DNA of 37,476 bases from Basidiobolus heterosporus B8920 (taxonomy: Eukaryota > Basidiobolomycota > Basidiobolomycetes > Basidiobolales > Basidiobolaceae), in the NCBI GenBank assembly GCA_000697455.1, contig JNET01030914.1, forward strand, positions 1-37,476, written 5' to 3'. Shown here piece by piece: positions 23,501 to 34,600 of the stretch; position 1 is the stretch's first letter; each line of letters opens with the position of its first letter. A model generated the notes under the pieces. The model did not search any database. It was not told the DNA's origin and was given only the letters and a program-made list of their open reading frames with translations. Position numbers and translations under genes: made by a program.

Positions 23501-24483
23501 TTCCTGGTGCTTTAACGATTTAGCAGAAGATAGGTTTGGCTCTAGCGTCCCATCCGCTAACTTTCTGAGGCAAGGAGCACACTGCCAGGCATAACCCTTA
23601 GCGAGCTTCTTGGTGATTGGTGGAGAGGTACAGCTCATATGGTAGCTGTTATAGCATATAGCACATTTGATGGCCTCAGAACTACAGAAATGGCATCGAG
23701 TCAATACGTGTGTTTACACAGACAACACATGCGAAATCAACTAGACATTAATATGCAGTGATAGCAGATTCGGTTACTTACCCAGGACACCACTCATCAC
23801 ACTTTGCACATACACGATGGGGGTTTTTGAAATCCAAAGCTTTAGCTTCCTCAGCTAGAATAAATTTGTATCTTTGACGCAAGGCAACAGCTATGTCAAC
23901 TGGCACATTTTTGATGGTTTCGCAAGGAACAACCTCGTATGTACGACATATGTATCGGTCAAATAATTGACTGTAATAGAAGTGGTCCTCTTTCTCTTTG
24001 TATTGCTCAAGGTCGGAGATATAGTTAAGGTGTTTCACCACACAAACACTTTTGATATTACAAACTGGGTGGATGCTCGAATGCATCGTCGCGAACAAAA
24101 CCCGGTTATCATTTTTGCGTCGCCCGGCCGTGACATCCTTGGGTCTATAAAACCAGGCAACTCGCACTTTCAGGTCATCGTCAGTGTCATCATATAGGAA
24201 CTCCATTACTCGGGCGACGAAATATGGTTCAGCAATGACATATTCAGAGGCTACGTATACATAGTCTAAAGGAAAATATAAACTTGAGTATTAAACCAAA
24301 CCAAGTGGCAATCACGCCTCAAAAAGGGCAGAAGAAAGAGAGATATCCATATCGTCAAATAACGAGCCTATTTGAGTGGTGATATATCAAAGGACAGGTA
24401 AGATAAATACCGTTTAAGTGAACGGGAGTGCCGTCTTCCAGGGTGATATATGAGGGGGGTACTCTTTTCTCCTCCGAAGCCAT
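20566..24483 (-). CDS. SNT2: Snt2-type chromatin protein: BAH, PHD, ELM2, SANT, GATA-like and extended PHD domains
   Basis: Fifteen exons (24411-24483, 23782-24265, 23476-23681, 23309-23413, 23037-23243, 22889-22972, 22571-22815, 22370-22476, 22022-22302, 21885-21958, 21701-21821, 21555-21637, 21299-21487, 20961-21233, 20566-20895) encode about 953 aa. In order: BAH domain (about 25-165); PHD1 (CAKCDEWCPG ... YHMSC ... WQCAPC, about 175-225); ELM2-like ASRIGGRYQANIP (about 298-312); SANT QWTKEEIDQFERGIIAYG (about 448-495); GATA-type zinc site CINCSAV ... CKVCG (about 545-585); PHD2 CGVCRLDNRSDILLTCSECG; extended PHD (WCHVVCATWIPEITFG, CSICGISDGACVSC, MHVYCAQKAGC); and a C-terminal CAKCN ... 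CHKC pair. Yeast Snt2 reads histone H3 tails and works with Ecm5 and the Rpd3 deacetylase in stress-responsive transcription. All zinc ligands I can check are present. Confidence 0.93.
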
Positions 24484-25871
24484 AACGCTTTCTACGTATG
24501 TATATTAAAGTGTGTGTTTATAGTATTTAGAAAAAGCAGAAGAATAGCCAGTTATATTTATCCTAGCACTCTAAGGTAATGAACAAAGAAAGAGTGGGAA
24601 CACGATATCAGAATAGAAGAGAGTCAGAGTCAACAAAAAGCACAAAACTTGCGTTATCTGGGTGGGATGTCAGGGAAATAAAGAATAACTGACAAAGGAT
24701 GAAGGCAGATAAAATAAAAAAGGGATTGTTTATCAGCAGGAAATTCCAAAAATGAGATTTGCTAAATGAGATTCAGTCCGATGGGAAGGGAATTTTTATA
24801 TGGTCTTGATGCCTGCTGCTGATTAGAAAAAAGGGTATTTCATCGACCCATCAGGGTGACAAGTATGAATTTGGAATTTACTTACACCTATTCTGTGTGA
24901 GCTCGCCATCGATGCTTCTTCCGTAGCAGTAACCATGAATGCTCAACGAAAGCACAACGGTACGCACATCTGTGTTCGAAGTGAGAGGGCTTCTTTGTCT
25001 GAACCTAGCTGATGTAACTAACCCTCACTTTCGATGCTACATCTGTTCAAACTTCACTTTGGATTCAAAGGTGAGAAGAATAGCAATCCCTATATTCATC
25101 TATGTTTGGCTGCAGCAATCCTACTTTTCGAGGCCAGGGCTAGAGGCTGAGCTCTGGGACAGATATCAAAAGCGATGGTTTTGGGCTGTACGCAAATGTT
25201 CAACATGTACATACAATAACGTATCTCAGTCTCATGAACATTCACAGACGAGACGAGCTACATATAGTGTCTTTTGGCGACTATTTGAAAAGCATGTCAC
25301 CACCACCTTGATAAACTCTGTAGAATTTTCTGCCAAGATAGGGTTCGAACTCATGATGTATTTCATATTTCATTGTATAGATGTGATCTTGATGATAGAT
25401 AACCAATTGGAATCTTTCAACTATGCTGTATTCATCGCGTATATTCATCGCGTTTGTAGTAGGGAGAAACAATTATGAATGATAAAAGCGCCCTCATATC
25501 CTGACAATCTTCGACACACAGCTGAAGAGAGCCCGTAGAAGGTATGAGGTGATTATCACTTGTGGTTGAGAGGATTTATTTTTGTATCTGGCAAGGTAGA
25601 AGCTTAGGCCCAATGTTCAGGGTTCAAAATAGTGATTGATTGACGGGTTTGAGGCAGGAATGATGATAGGCTGAGCTCTTCATGTTGAGAACACGTACGC
25701 AAAATTTACAATATAACATAAAAAAGAGGGTGAGGGAGTATATATTTGTAGTTGATGTGTTGATAGTAAGGCCAAAGTCCGAGATGGTGCCATATAAAGG
25801 CTACCCAGCACGCGTGATGTCAAAAGGTATCCCAAGATTATAGTAAAGTTTGTAATGAATGGAATTTTAAA
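24484..25871. other. Intergenic region, 1.4 kb
   Basis: Upstream region of SNT2 and 3' flank of the RS/Pro-rich gene. A minus-strand ATG with eight codons and a perfect GTAAGT donor (24880-24909) could be a 5'-leader exon of SNT2. A 179-codon plus-strand frame at 24939-25478 is listed separately with low confidence. Confidence 0.45.
24939..25478 (+). CDS. Uncertain open reading frame
   Basis: An intronless frame of 179 codons in the SNT2 upstream region. It is longer than other non-genic frames in the window. The product has scattered cysteines (CYICSNF, CSTCTYNN) and hydrophobic stretches but no motif I know. Composition and codon use are not clearly coding. It may be a chance frame, a long 5'-leader region of SNT2 read on the other strand, or a lineage-specific gene. 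Confidence 0.18.
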   Translation: MLNESTTVRTSVFEVRGLLCLNLADVTNPHFRCYICSNFTLDSKVRRIAIPIFIYVWLQQSYFSRPGLEAELWDRYQKRWFWAVRKCSTCTYNNVSQSHEHSQTRRATYSVFWRLFEKHVTTTLINSVEFSAKIGFELMMYFIFHCIDVILMIDNQLESFNYAVFIAYIHRVCSREKQL

Positions 25872-27051
25872 CTAAAAGCTCATATCAGGCAAACTCTGAA
25901 CTGGGCCAAGCTCGTCTAGTTGTTTATCGAGAAACTCCAGCCGAAGCTCCAGTTTTTCCACTGCAAGCGTCGATATACTCACTTCGAATTGAGCCTTACG
26001 AATTAGCTCGTCAGTGCGTGCTTCATCTTCTCGCATTCGCTTACGCTCCAGGTTGAGTTTTGCCATCTATGTTATACCAATGCATGTGGGTATAGAGGTT
26101 AATTATCACTCTGTGCAAGTAGGCTAAAAATCTTGGGTTAGAAAAATAAATACGAACCTCACTTTCAAAGTCTTTTGTTAAACCTTCAATAATAGCTTCA
26201 TGTGAGAATGGTTCGTATCCCTTAGAGGACCGGCGAGGTGTGTATGGACTTGTATGGCTTTGAGGAAAATCTCTGCGGTAAAATGGTTGGTTTTCTGGCA
26301 CACGAGGAGATAAATCGTGTGGAGGAGCAAACTTTGGAGGAGTAGCTTCGGGAGGAGGAGCAAAATCTCTACGTGGTGTATATGGACCGGAAAGCTGTGG
26401 TGGGGGAACTGGATGGGATAAAGGGGTGGGTGGAGTGTTGGAAATCACAAGTGGAGAAGGTCGGTTGTCATAAGGTGGCATAACCTCAGGTGGTGGAGGT
26501 GGCGGTGGTAATTGAGAATAATGAGGACGATAAGAGTCATACCGAATGGGTGGAAATTCACCCGAGTGAGGTTCGAAAGGCCCTCTTTGCAGTTCAGCTG
26601 CATCTCTGGGGTGTCTGGACAGAGAGGGTGAACGTGAACGGCCGTTCTGTTCCCAATCTCTATGGTAACTTGGCCGAGACAAATCTCGATCATGTTCACT
26701 ATACCGTCGACGATACTGGCTACTGCTTCTCTCACGCTCTCGGCCCCATCTATCACGGCTGCGGTCTCTGCTCCGGCCTTCCAGATCTCTACCAGACTCC
26801 CGACCACCTCTGTAATAATCTCTATCACGATCACGCATTACTTCTCGATCTCTGTCTCGTTCACGTTCACTGTACCTTCTGTCTCGCTCGCGGTATCGAT
26901 CCCGTTCACGATCATACCCATAAGGCTCGCCGGCGTAAGAGTATGATCGAGATCCATAATATCTAGAAAACCCTGATGTATGCCCAGAAGAACTATGAGA
27001 CGGTGAGGTGTATCTTCTATCTGGATGATAACTGTCGCCACCACGATCCAT
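25872..27051 (-). CDS. RS/RD-rich, proline-rich protein with C-terminal coiled coil
   Basis: Two exons (26158-27051, 25872-26066) encode about 362 aa. Residues 1-50 are Ser/Tyr/Gly-rich. Residues about 45-150 are dense in Arg alternating with Asp, Glu and Ser (YDRERDRYRERDRRYSERER and similar), like RS-type splicing or transcription factors. Residues about 160-280 are proline-rich with polyproline runs. The last 80 residues form a regular helix (LELRLEFLDKQLDEL). Such proteins are usually nuclear and bind RNA or partner proteins through disordered tails. I do not recognise the family. The C-terminal helix is the part most likely to be conserved. The donor is GTTCGT, non-consensus but phase 0, and it joins DFESE to MAKLNLER. 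Confidence 0.7.
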
Positions 27052-28590
27052 TGACTTAGCTTAAACAAATTGCGCGGTAAGTTTTGAAAAAGTTGAGACG
27101 ATACAGAAAGAGTGGTTTCCTTTAGTGACGATCCAGAGAGTAAAAACTATGTCTCGATTGTTCACTAAGAGATTTCGCAAAACAACGGGCTAAGAAACGG
27201 CGGAGAAAGGGTGAGAAGAGAAAAAGAGTTGGGAAATATTATAAACATGGTGTAGAGTTATTGAAATCCATGAATCCTGAGGCATTAAGAGTTTGATGTA
27301 AGTCCAAAATTAGTCAAAGATTGTTTCACTCCAACCCATCTTGCCCCCTTCATTGCATTGAATTCCATGATCAAAATTGTATCTTCATACTCGCAAACTT
27401 CACGCAAATTTCGACATTCCACCTATTTTCCTCAACATAATATTGATGACTAATAATAATAATTGCCGATATATGCCAACCCTATGCCTCTTTACCAAGT
27501 ATCGTATAGAATTCGAGTGCGACAAAGATGCTAGAGGTGGTTTGTGAATAGTAAATCATATGGCTTTATTGACAGAATACCCTAGTCTCTGCAACTATAC
27601 GTTCAGGGGTACTTCTTCTCGGATCATTGGCATGAGCGCAACGTCGAAGCAAAGGCGTTTATTACGTATGGTCTTGAGGAATAAGGAGCATCTCTGAAAG
27701 AAGTATAAAACAGTCAAGCTTAGCTTACCTTGAGCGCTTACTCTACCTTGCCCAATTAGTTCAAGGGTAGCTGGTTAAAACTAGAAGTGCCAAATGCCGC
27801 TTACATATGTAGAGTATTTTATTGGGGTCATCGGTTGTTAAAAAATCCAATATTTGAAAGGAATCAACGAAGAGAAATAAATGTATACGATCAATATATA
27901 ATGAAATTTAAATGATACTAAGATAATGATTTGTAGTCGGGGTAACTAAAGGCTTGATCGTGCGAGAGAATTGGATAGATATTGGCATTCATTTTGTGCT
28001 GATTGTACTGATTGTACTAATTGTGTTGATTGGTCAAAAAATAACCGCTCAAGCACACACATAAACCTTTTTTTGCTTGATCAGCCAGCAACATAAGACT
28101 CCCAATATTTCTATTTCTATGATTATGCTCCTTTCATACGAATTGTACAGTTCCTTCTATGAGCTGTAGGCTTGTTGCTACTAAGGAGAGAGAAAAGTAA
28201 AGTTTATCAAACGAGCGATGAATAGCTCCTGCTGGGTTAGGCCACTCTAGCTCCCGTTACAAATGTGATTATGGGTGTTTATTTGAGTTGGTGCTTAGTA
28301 ACGGGAGCCTACAATTCCATTTTGACTTCTCAACAACTAGGGAGATCTCTTATTTGTTCTCTAGCTTGCTGTCTTTGCTGCTTCTTGTTTCCTGATGGGT
28401 TCATTATGCTCGGGTATTGCTCGTAGCTTTTTTGCTGAATCTTTTTTTTTCGCCATAATTGATGATTAGATTTAATATATTTCTATAATAGTGAAAGTAC
28501 TGTGAATCAAATAAAAGATGTGTTAAATTAATCGACATGCTATTTCCAAGTACAATTCCTTGAAAAATTAAGCTAACCTTTCTTAGTTAC
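27052..28590. other. Intergenic region, 1.5 kb, with an inverted repeat
   Basis: Divergent promoters of the RS/Pro-rich gene (-) and the second methyltransferase (+). No open frame of note. It holds a short repeat of GATTGTACT units near 28000-28030 and an 11-bp perfect inverted repeat at 28250-28308. Confidence 0.5.
28250..28308. repeat. 11-bp inverted repeat with 37-nt loop
   Basis: GCTCCCGTTAC at 28250-28260 is exactly complementary to GTAACGGGAGC at 28298-28308. It could form a stem-loop in RNA or be a protein-binding dyad about 280 bp upstream of the methyltransferase start. Confidence 0.75.
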
Positions 28591-29488
28591 ATGATGGCTT
28601 CAACCTTTGATACAGCGGTTTCTCATTGCGAGGAAAATTTTCAATTGATAGAGGACGCTTATGAAGAAGTTTTTGAGCTCTACACACAAGGCTTACGTAA
28701 TGGCAAATGGGTACACAACCTTTTCGTTCAGCAGAAATTAGGCGAAGTGGAAGTAGAGTTAGAGAGTACTTTCAGATAACACTTCATTGCTTGACGTATT
28801 TCTCTCATTTACCTTTGTTTCCTTCGTATTTTTAGTCGAGAGCAAAGCAATAACGTTTAAATTCCTTCAAAACACAAGCATTCAAACGACAAAAGGAATA
28901 ACCGGGGCGGTTATTTGGGACTCTAGTATATGTTTGGCGAACTTCTTGTGTAAGAACTCTGCATGGCTAGGTATCGGGAAAGAAAAGACCTGTTTGGAAC
29001 TAGGTTCAGGCTGTGGTTTAGCTGGAATGACTTGTTACCATTTGGGTAGCGATATTCACTTTACAGACCAGGAGGTCATGCTGAAACACCTGGAAAAAAA
29101 CGTCAAACTGAATACGACCAAGCAAACCAAACCACGAGATAGGAGAACGGAGGTTCATACACCAAAAGTCGAACTCTCGGAGCTGCTATGGGGAGAGAAA
29201 TTGCCCAAAGAAATAGATGAGCAAGATATAGATTTTGTGTTGGCAAGTGATTGTATCTACAATGAATTCATTGTACCAAAGTTAATTGATACCCTAAAAA
29301 GAATGGCTACACCTAAAACCATGTTTATAATTGCCCAAGAGTTACGTTCGGATTCAGTTCATCTATTGTTCCTAGAGGAGTTGTTACCGGATTTTACAGT
29401 TTATCGTGCTAAGCAGGAGGAGCTATTCGCATCCTCCCGTGTGGTAATCTACTTGGCACAAAGGAAAGAGGCCATTGATAATAACTAG
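28591..29488 (+). CDS. Family-16 (METTL21-like) methyltransferase, second copy type
   Basis: Two exons (28591-28765, 28836-29488) encode about 275 aa. Motif I is CLELGSGCGLAGM (about 111-123), preceded by the family segment GITGAVIWDSSICLANFL (79-96). The post-II motif is VLASDCIYNE. A helical N-terminal extension (1-58) is not part of the catalytic fold. The family methylates lysine on translation factors, chaperones and related proteins, and the target here is unknown. It is clearly diverged from the copy at 9595 (different N-terminus, motif I and insert), so the two are probably different orthology groups rather than a recent duplication. The exon join at GAG A|TC was chosen by frame (donor GTACTT). 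It converges on the F-box/ApaG gene with 69 bp between stop codons. Confidence 0.88.
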
Positions 29489-29495
29489 TACCCAG

Positions 29496-29516
29496 ATATA
29501 TATATATATATATATA
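29496..29516. repeat. (TA)n microsatellite
   Basis: About ten TA units in the 69-bp gap between two convergent genes. Confidence 0.9.
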
Positions 29517-29528
29517 ATCCTCTGTATA

Positions 29529-29534
29529 AATAAA
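29529..29534 (+). terminator. Poly(A) signal AATAAA
   Basis: AATAAA 41 bp after the methyltransferase stop. On the other strand AATAAA (29550-29555) lies 2 bp beyond the stop of the convergent F-box/ApaG gene, so the two 3' untranslated regions must overlap. Confidence 0.6.
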
Positions 29535-29557
29535 GTTTCCAGCATTTGTTTTATTAC

Positions 29558-31226
29558 TCATTGTAAGTCAGTAGAAATCGTGCGTGGGAAGCTCATCGGC
29601 TGAGGAAGCCTATATTCAGCAACTAGGACCTGAAAACTGGGGCCCATGGGGTTTGCAATAGAGCCAGGAATAAAGGTAAAATGCCCTTTCATTGAGTACA
29701 CCTTATCAACGGCGTTGGGACTATCTGCGCAGATTGAGCAATATTCGAAGGTTGGCGTGGTTTCTAAACGGATGGACAAACGGATCAGACATTGATAGTA
29801 AGGCATTGTGAGGTTAGGCTCAGCTTCACTCACCACTTAATATAGGATATTCGCCTATGACTGATCAAGAATGAGTGAATAATTATTCCAACCCATAGGG
29901 TTAGGGTTAGGGTTATGGTCATCTCTACATACCTGCCTCTCCTTCTACCTCTTCTACATTTCCACTTTCATAGCGAATCAACCAGTACCGACTGGCCAAC
30001 TGGCATGACGGATAACCTAGGATTGAGGCGCTCAGCAAACTCATCCGAATGCGATAGATAAATTGAGTGTATGGGCGTTGAGATTCACTCGCATAGGTAG
30101 CAGAGGCTTGGATCTCGATTCCTGTCATTCGAACCATTAGAGATGTGAGTGGTAGCCTCATCAATCAAACCCCAAGTTAGTACCCTTTGTAACCGCTCGG
30201 CTGGTTCCTAGTCCTTCGTTAGGAAACATAAGGATTTGTCTCTGTGGTGTCAGATCAAAGACGCCCATTTCAAGATTATCCACATATTCTTCGATAAAAT
30301 CCATGAAAAGGCCTTTATCCTGGTACTTGTAGGTAATTTCATCGAATACTATGACATGATGTAGCAAAGTAAGCTCTAAGGCTTTTGGGCAAGCTGTAAC
30401 CAAAGCCAAGCTTTTTCCAGTATATCGACACCATCCAAACACACTAAAAGCTAGTTTGAGCATTGGATATAGTAAGCTCACTGATAAGAAAGAGCTTACA
30501 CAATTTCAAGCGACCAAATCTTGAATACTCGCAAGTGCCTGGGACAAAGCTGTAAGTAACGACTTCCCAATTGTTTTCTATCGATGAATAAAACAATAAC
30601 CTACGCGGAAGGGATCCATAGCAAGCAGCAGAAGATTCCTTTTCATGGAGCGTTTTTTTAGTGGATTTTCCCTACTATAAGGATGTGTATATACAGGCTT
30701 ACCATAACAGTGATAAACCCCAAAAAGCCCGCCAGTATATCCTCTTTCCCCATCATGGAAATGATACCATAGTTTAAATTCCTTTGGAATGTTCACCTCC
30801 TTTCCTGTTCTGACTAGGACTTCATTCCACTTAAGTGGCGGGCCTAAGGTTGCCAGAAGTTGGGGTGCCTTCTTCTGTAGCCATCTCTCTAATCTCTGCA
30901 TACATTTTTTAACTTTAGGATAGGTATCAGCACACCCCCTGTATGTCTCACGAAACTTTTTGTACATTTTGTAGTAAGTTTTAGGGGTTGGCTGAAAGAG
31001 TTCAGGAGTAACCTCATAGTTTTTGCAATGTGGAAGCCATAAAGTGTCAGCCATACTTGCGTGGTACCACGCTTTACAAGTCTATTGGAATGAAAAGGTA
31101 AAGCTTCAGCTCGCCAAGTAGGCAGTTATAGCGACTTACCAGTGCATAAAGTGCTAGCTCTTCTGGTTGCCGCACATACTTAAAAATCAAGGTAAGAATG
31201 TCCGGTGGAATGTTTTGTGTACTCAT
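29558..31226 (-). CDS. F-box protein with SUKH-like and ApaG domains (FBXO3/SKIP16-like)
   Basis: Seven exons (31140-31226, 30605-31081, 30500-30549, 30184-30443, 29933-30121, 29834-29854, 29558-29763) encode about 429 aa. Residues 5-45 form an F-box (IPPDILTLIFKYVRQPEELA ... TCKAWYHASM). Residues about 80-180 resemble the SUKH/Knr4-like domain of FBXO3 (ERWLQKKAPQLLATL, WYHFHDGERGYTGGLFGVY). A linker carries FIEEYVDNLEMGVFDL. The ApaG (DUF525) domain starts near 292 (GIEIQASATY, QLASRYWLIRYESGNVEEVE, GEYPILSETTPTFEYCS, GHFTFIPGS). FBXO3-type proteins are Skp1-bound ubiquitin-ligase adaptors. A 21-bp exon (29834-29854) is needed to complete the ApaG core. The intron upstream of it contains three CCCTAA telomere-like units. 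Confidence 0.9.
29896..29915 (+). repeat. Telomere-like tract inside an intron
   Basis: TAGGGTTAGGGTTAGGGTTA, over three perfect units, lies within intron 29855-29932 of the F-box/ApaG gene. In the transcript it reads as AACCCT repeats. Confidence 0.9.
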
Positions 31227-31615
31227 AGTTAACTGCTTACGAAGGTTGAAACGAAATTACAAGGTTAAGACCAAGATTTATTGCGTCACTTAGGCGTCAC
31301 CTTGGAAATACTTGGCATCACGAAATCCAGGGAATGTGAAGAATCATCGAGATCGATCTAACCAGGTTTGTCGCACAATGGACTCTTTTTGGATAGGCTT
31401 AATAATCATAGTTCCACTATGTTTCTCGATTTAGCTCTTGATACTTCTTGTATCAGTCAACGAGATCAGTCAATAAGATCACAATATCCTCATCGACTAT
31501 TTTAGCTATAGGTCGAGATATAAACTAATTTCAGTGAAGGAATAGTCACGAGAGAAAAATATCAACGAATTGCAAGGCCCTCGCTATTATAAGATTTTTC
31601 TACCATTGCCTCCCT
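31227..31615. other. Divergent promoter region
   Basis: Shared upstream region of the F-box/ApaG gene (-) and the histidine kinase gene (+). A small dyad GATACTTCTTGTATC lies near 31439-31453. Nothing else stands out. Confidence 0.5.
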
Positions 31616-34600
31616 ATGCTGCTTACAGCTTTACCCACAGAAACCATGAATGTGGAGGCTCCCTCCAAACAGCTGCCCGTTTCACTAGAAGAGTATCTGA
31701 ATTGTTTGTCGAAGCCCGTCTTCGTCCTTCCCGTTCCTCAGCACTCTATAGTGAATGCTGCCACCCAGGTTCTATATGCTAATAGTACCATATTAAACTT
31801 GTGTGGAATAGAGCAGGAAGATACTTGCACTTCCAAGCTCAATTTACAGCACCTTATTTCTAAAACTAATGTACTATCCTTTTGCGACTGGATCAGACAA
31901 CTATCCTATGATATTCTCACAGAATCGTTCACAACATACCTTTCAAAGGGAAACGAGTCTAGCCTCACAAAAAAACACCCCAATAATTCCCTTCAGATAG
32001 ATTCAAAAGTAGAATGGACTCCAACTTGTGTTCAAAACGCTATAATAGTTTTGACAGGGACCTTAATTGAAACCTCTTCTCACAGCTACGAGAAAATTGA
32101 TGTACATGATTCTTTAGTTCCTCCACACGATGCTAAACAAATATCATCAGCAGTGGCGATAGAAGACTGGAAAGATAACTCAATGGTATGATACAGGGGA
32201 GCGTGTAGTGCATCTGATATCACGAATTTTAGCTAAACATTTGCTGTCTAGCTTGTTCATTCACTATCCGGAGGAGGTATTATGGGCGAATATCTCAGAA
32301 ACTATGATTGGGGCGAAACCTGTCTGGGCCCTATATCTCAATGGCCTCAGTCTCTGCTCACCGCCGTATCGTTGTGTTTGGCGTCGTCGTTTCCGATGTC
32401 TTTGTGGTGGGGGCCCAAATTCATATTGATATAGTAAGTACAGTCTCACATAAGCATGCTTTGCTGCACAAATACTTATTTTTATCACAGCAATGATGCG
32501 TATATACCAATTGCTGGGAAGAAGCATCCATGGATTTTTGGCAAAGAAGGCAGAGTAGGGTGGAGCGAGTTATGGCCAAACTTGGAGCCACTGGCAGAGC
32601 GCGGAATGAAAGGAGAAAACTGCTATTTAATGGATGACCTTCTATTCATGTCAAGAAACGGCTATACTGAGGAAACGTATTATACGGTACGGGAATATCG
32701 GTTGTCTCTATAGTGACATTGTTTAATCACCAAATACTTGACTAGTGGTCATATATTCCCATTAAACAAGAAGACGGCTCGGTAGGAGGTCTGCTGAACC
32801 CATCAACCGATAGTACAAGCCAAGTTATTTCAGAGAGACGTTTGAAAACGCTGCAAGATCTCAGTTCGATGACAGCGGGTGCTAGGTGCTGCAATGATGT
32901 TTTCAAGTATATTGGCAGCGCTCTTACAAACAACGCCTATGATGTCCCGTTTGCCTCTATTTATTCGGGTATTGTCCATGAAGCAGTAGAGAATGATGAT
33001 GGCATGCTGGATGAAGCAGTGTTGCATGTCAATTTTGAGTTGGTAGAGGCAGTGGGCTTCCAAGGAGATCATGCTGCAGCACCCAAGGTTATCAACATCA
33101 CAGAAAAGACCCACAGTCATCCTTGGAAAAAGTACCTTCGTGCGGCCATTGTGAAGAAGCAGATAGTCCCAATATATAATGTTCGCGAGTTATTCTATGA
33201 TTTACCCAAAAGAGGGTGGGATGAGCCTCCGACAATGGCAGTCGCCTGCCCAATAGTTGGCAGCGACCAAGAGAGCGTCTTAGGCGTGATGATCATAGGA
33301 CTGAATCCAAGAAGAAGATACGATGAAAGCTACAGGTAACCCAAAACATCACCAGATCTATATTTGATTATCCACTCAATAATGAACCATCTCTATATTA
33401 GTGGCTTTATAGAGCTATTGGCACGTCAAGCTGGAACAGCCCTAGCATCTGTTCGCGCATATGAGCAACAAGTTCAGCGAATCGAGGCACTCGCTGCTAT
33501 AGACAGGGCCAAGACTGCCTTCTTCAGCTCCGTTTCACACGAGCTCAGAACACCTCTTACACTCATCCTAGGACCTACCCGAGAATTATTGCATGACAAA
33601 AGTCTTAGCCAAGAGCAGAAGTCCAAAATTGAAATGACTCTCCGAAATTCTAAACGACTGCTGAGACTTGTAAACTCGTTGCTAGATTTCAGCCGCATCG
33701 AAGCTGGAAGAGTCCAGGTTAATATAAACGTCAATCTTCTACATAAAGCTTCTGCCAACACTCTTGTATCGAATAGGCGACTTTTCAGGAGACAGACCTT
33801 GGGGAATTTACTGCTGATTTAACTAGCATGTTTCGTTCTGCCATCGAAAAAGGTGGCTTGAAGTACGAGGTGAAATGCGACAATCAAGCCAGAAAGGTGT
33901 GGATAGATCACGAGATGTGGGAGAAAATTGTCTTTAACTTAATAGGGTAAGCATCTTTCCTTCTCTTCAAGTGTTTCGTCTATCTTGTTAATACTAGCCA
34001 CGTATCTAGGAATGCCTTTAAATTCACTTTGAAAGGCGCAATTAACGTGACTCTAGGCCCTTCTCCTGATCATTCTTGTATCATCTTAACGGTCTCCGAC
34101 ACAGGTAATGGTATCCCAACCCACGAAATCGATAGAATCTTTGAAAGATTTCATCGAGTAGAAGGCCAAAGAGGCCGAAGCCATGAAGGGACAGGTATTG
34201 GTTTATCTCTGACTCAAGAGCTAATAAGACTACATGGTGGTATTATTGAAGTCGAAAGCCAATTTGGCATTGGAAGGTAAATATGTAATGAAATCAGCAA
34301 TCGATAAACGTAGTTAGCTAATGGATTATTTATTTCTTCGACTAATAGCACTTTCGCTGTTTCAATCCCTTACGGGTCCTCCCACTTGCCCCAAGACAGA
34401 CTTCTGACAAATGAGGTTCAATCTGATGAGATTCAAGAGATGATCAGCTCGCGGGCATACGGTTTATCTATAATCGAAGAAGCCTCATTTTGGCTCCATA
34501 ACGAAGAAGGTGACTCGGACTATTTCTCCACCGCTTCCAGTGCAGATTCTAGCAACAGCAGTGGCCATGCATTTCCAATGTCCAGCCGGGGATGTAAAGT

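Noticed and set aside
25341-25352. B-box-like GGGTTCGAACTC
   Set aside because: The flanking bases do not form a T-stem on either strand and no A box lies at the right distance.
26490-26966. 158-codon plus-strand open frame
   Set aside because: It is antisense to the low-complexity RS/Pro-rich exon, whose repetitive codons keep other frames open.
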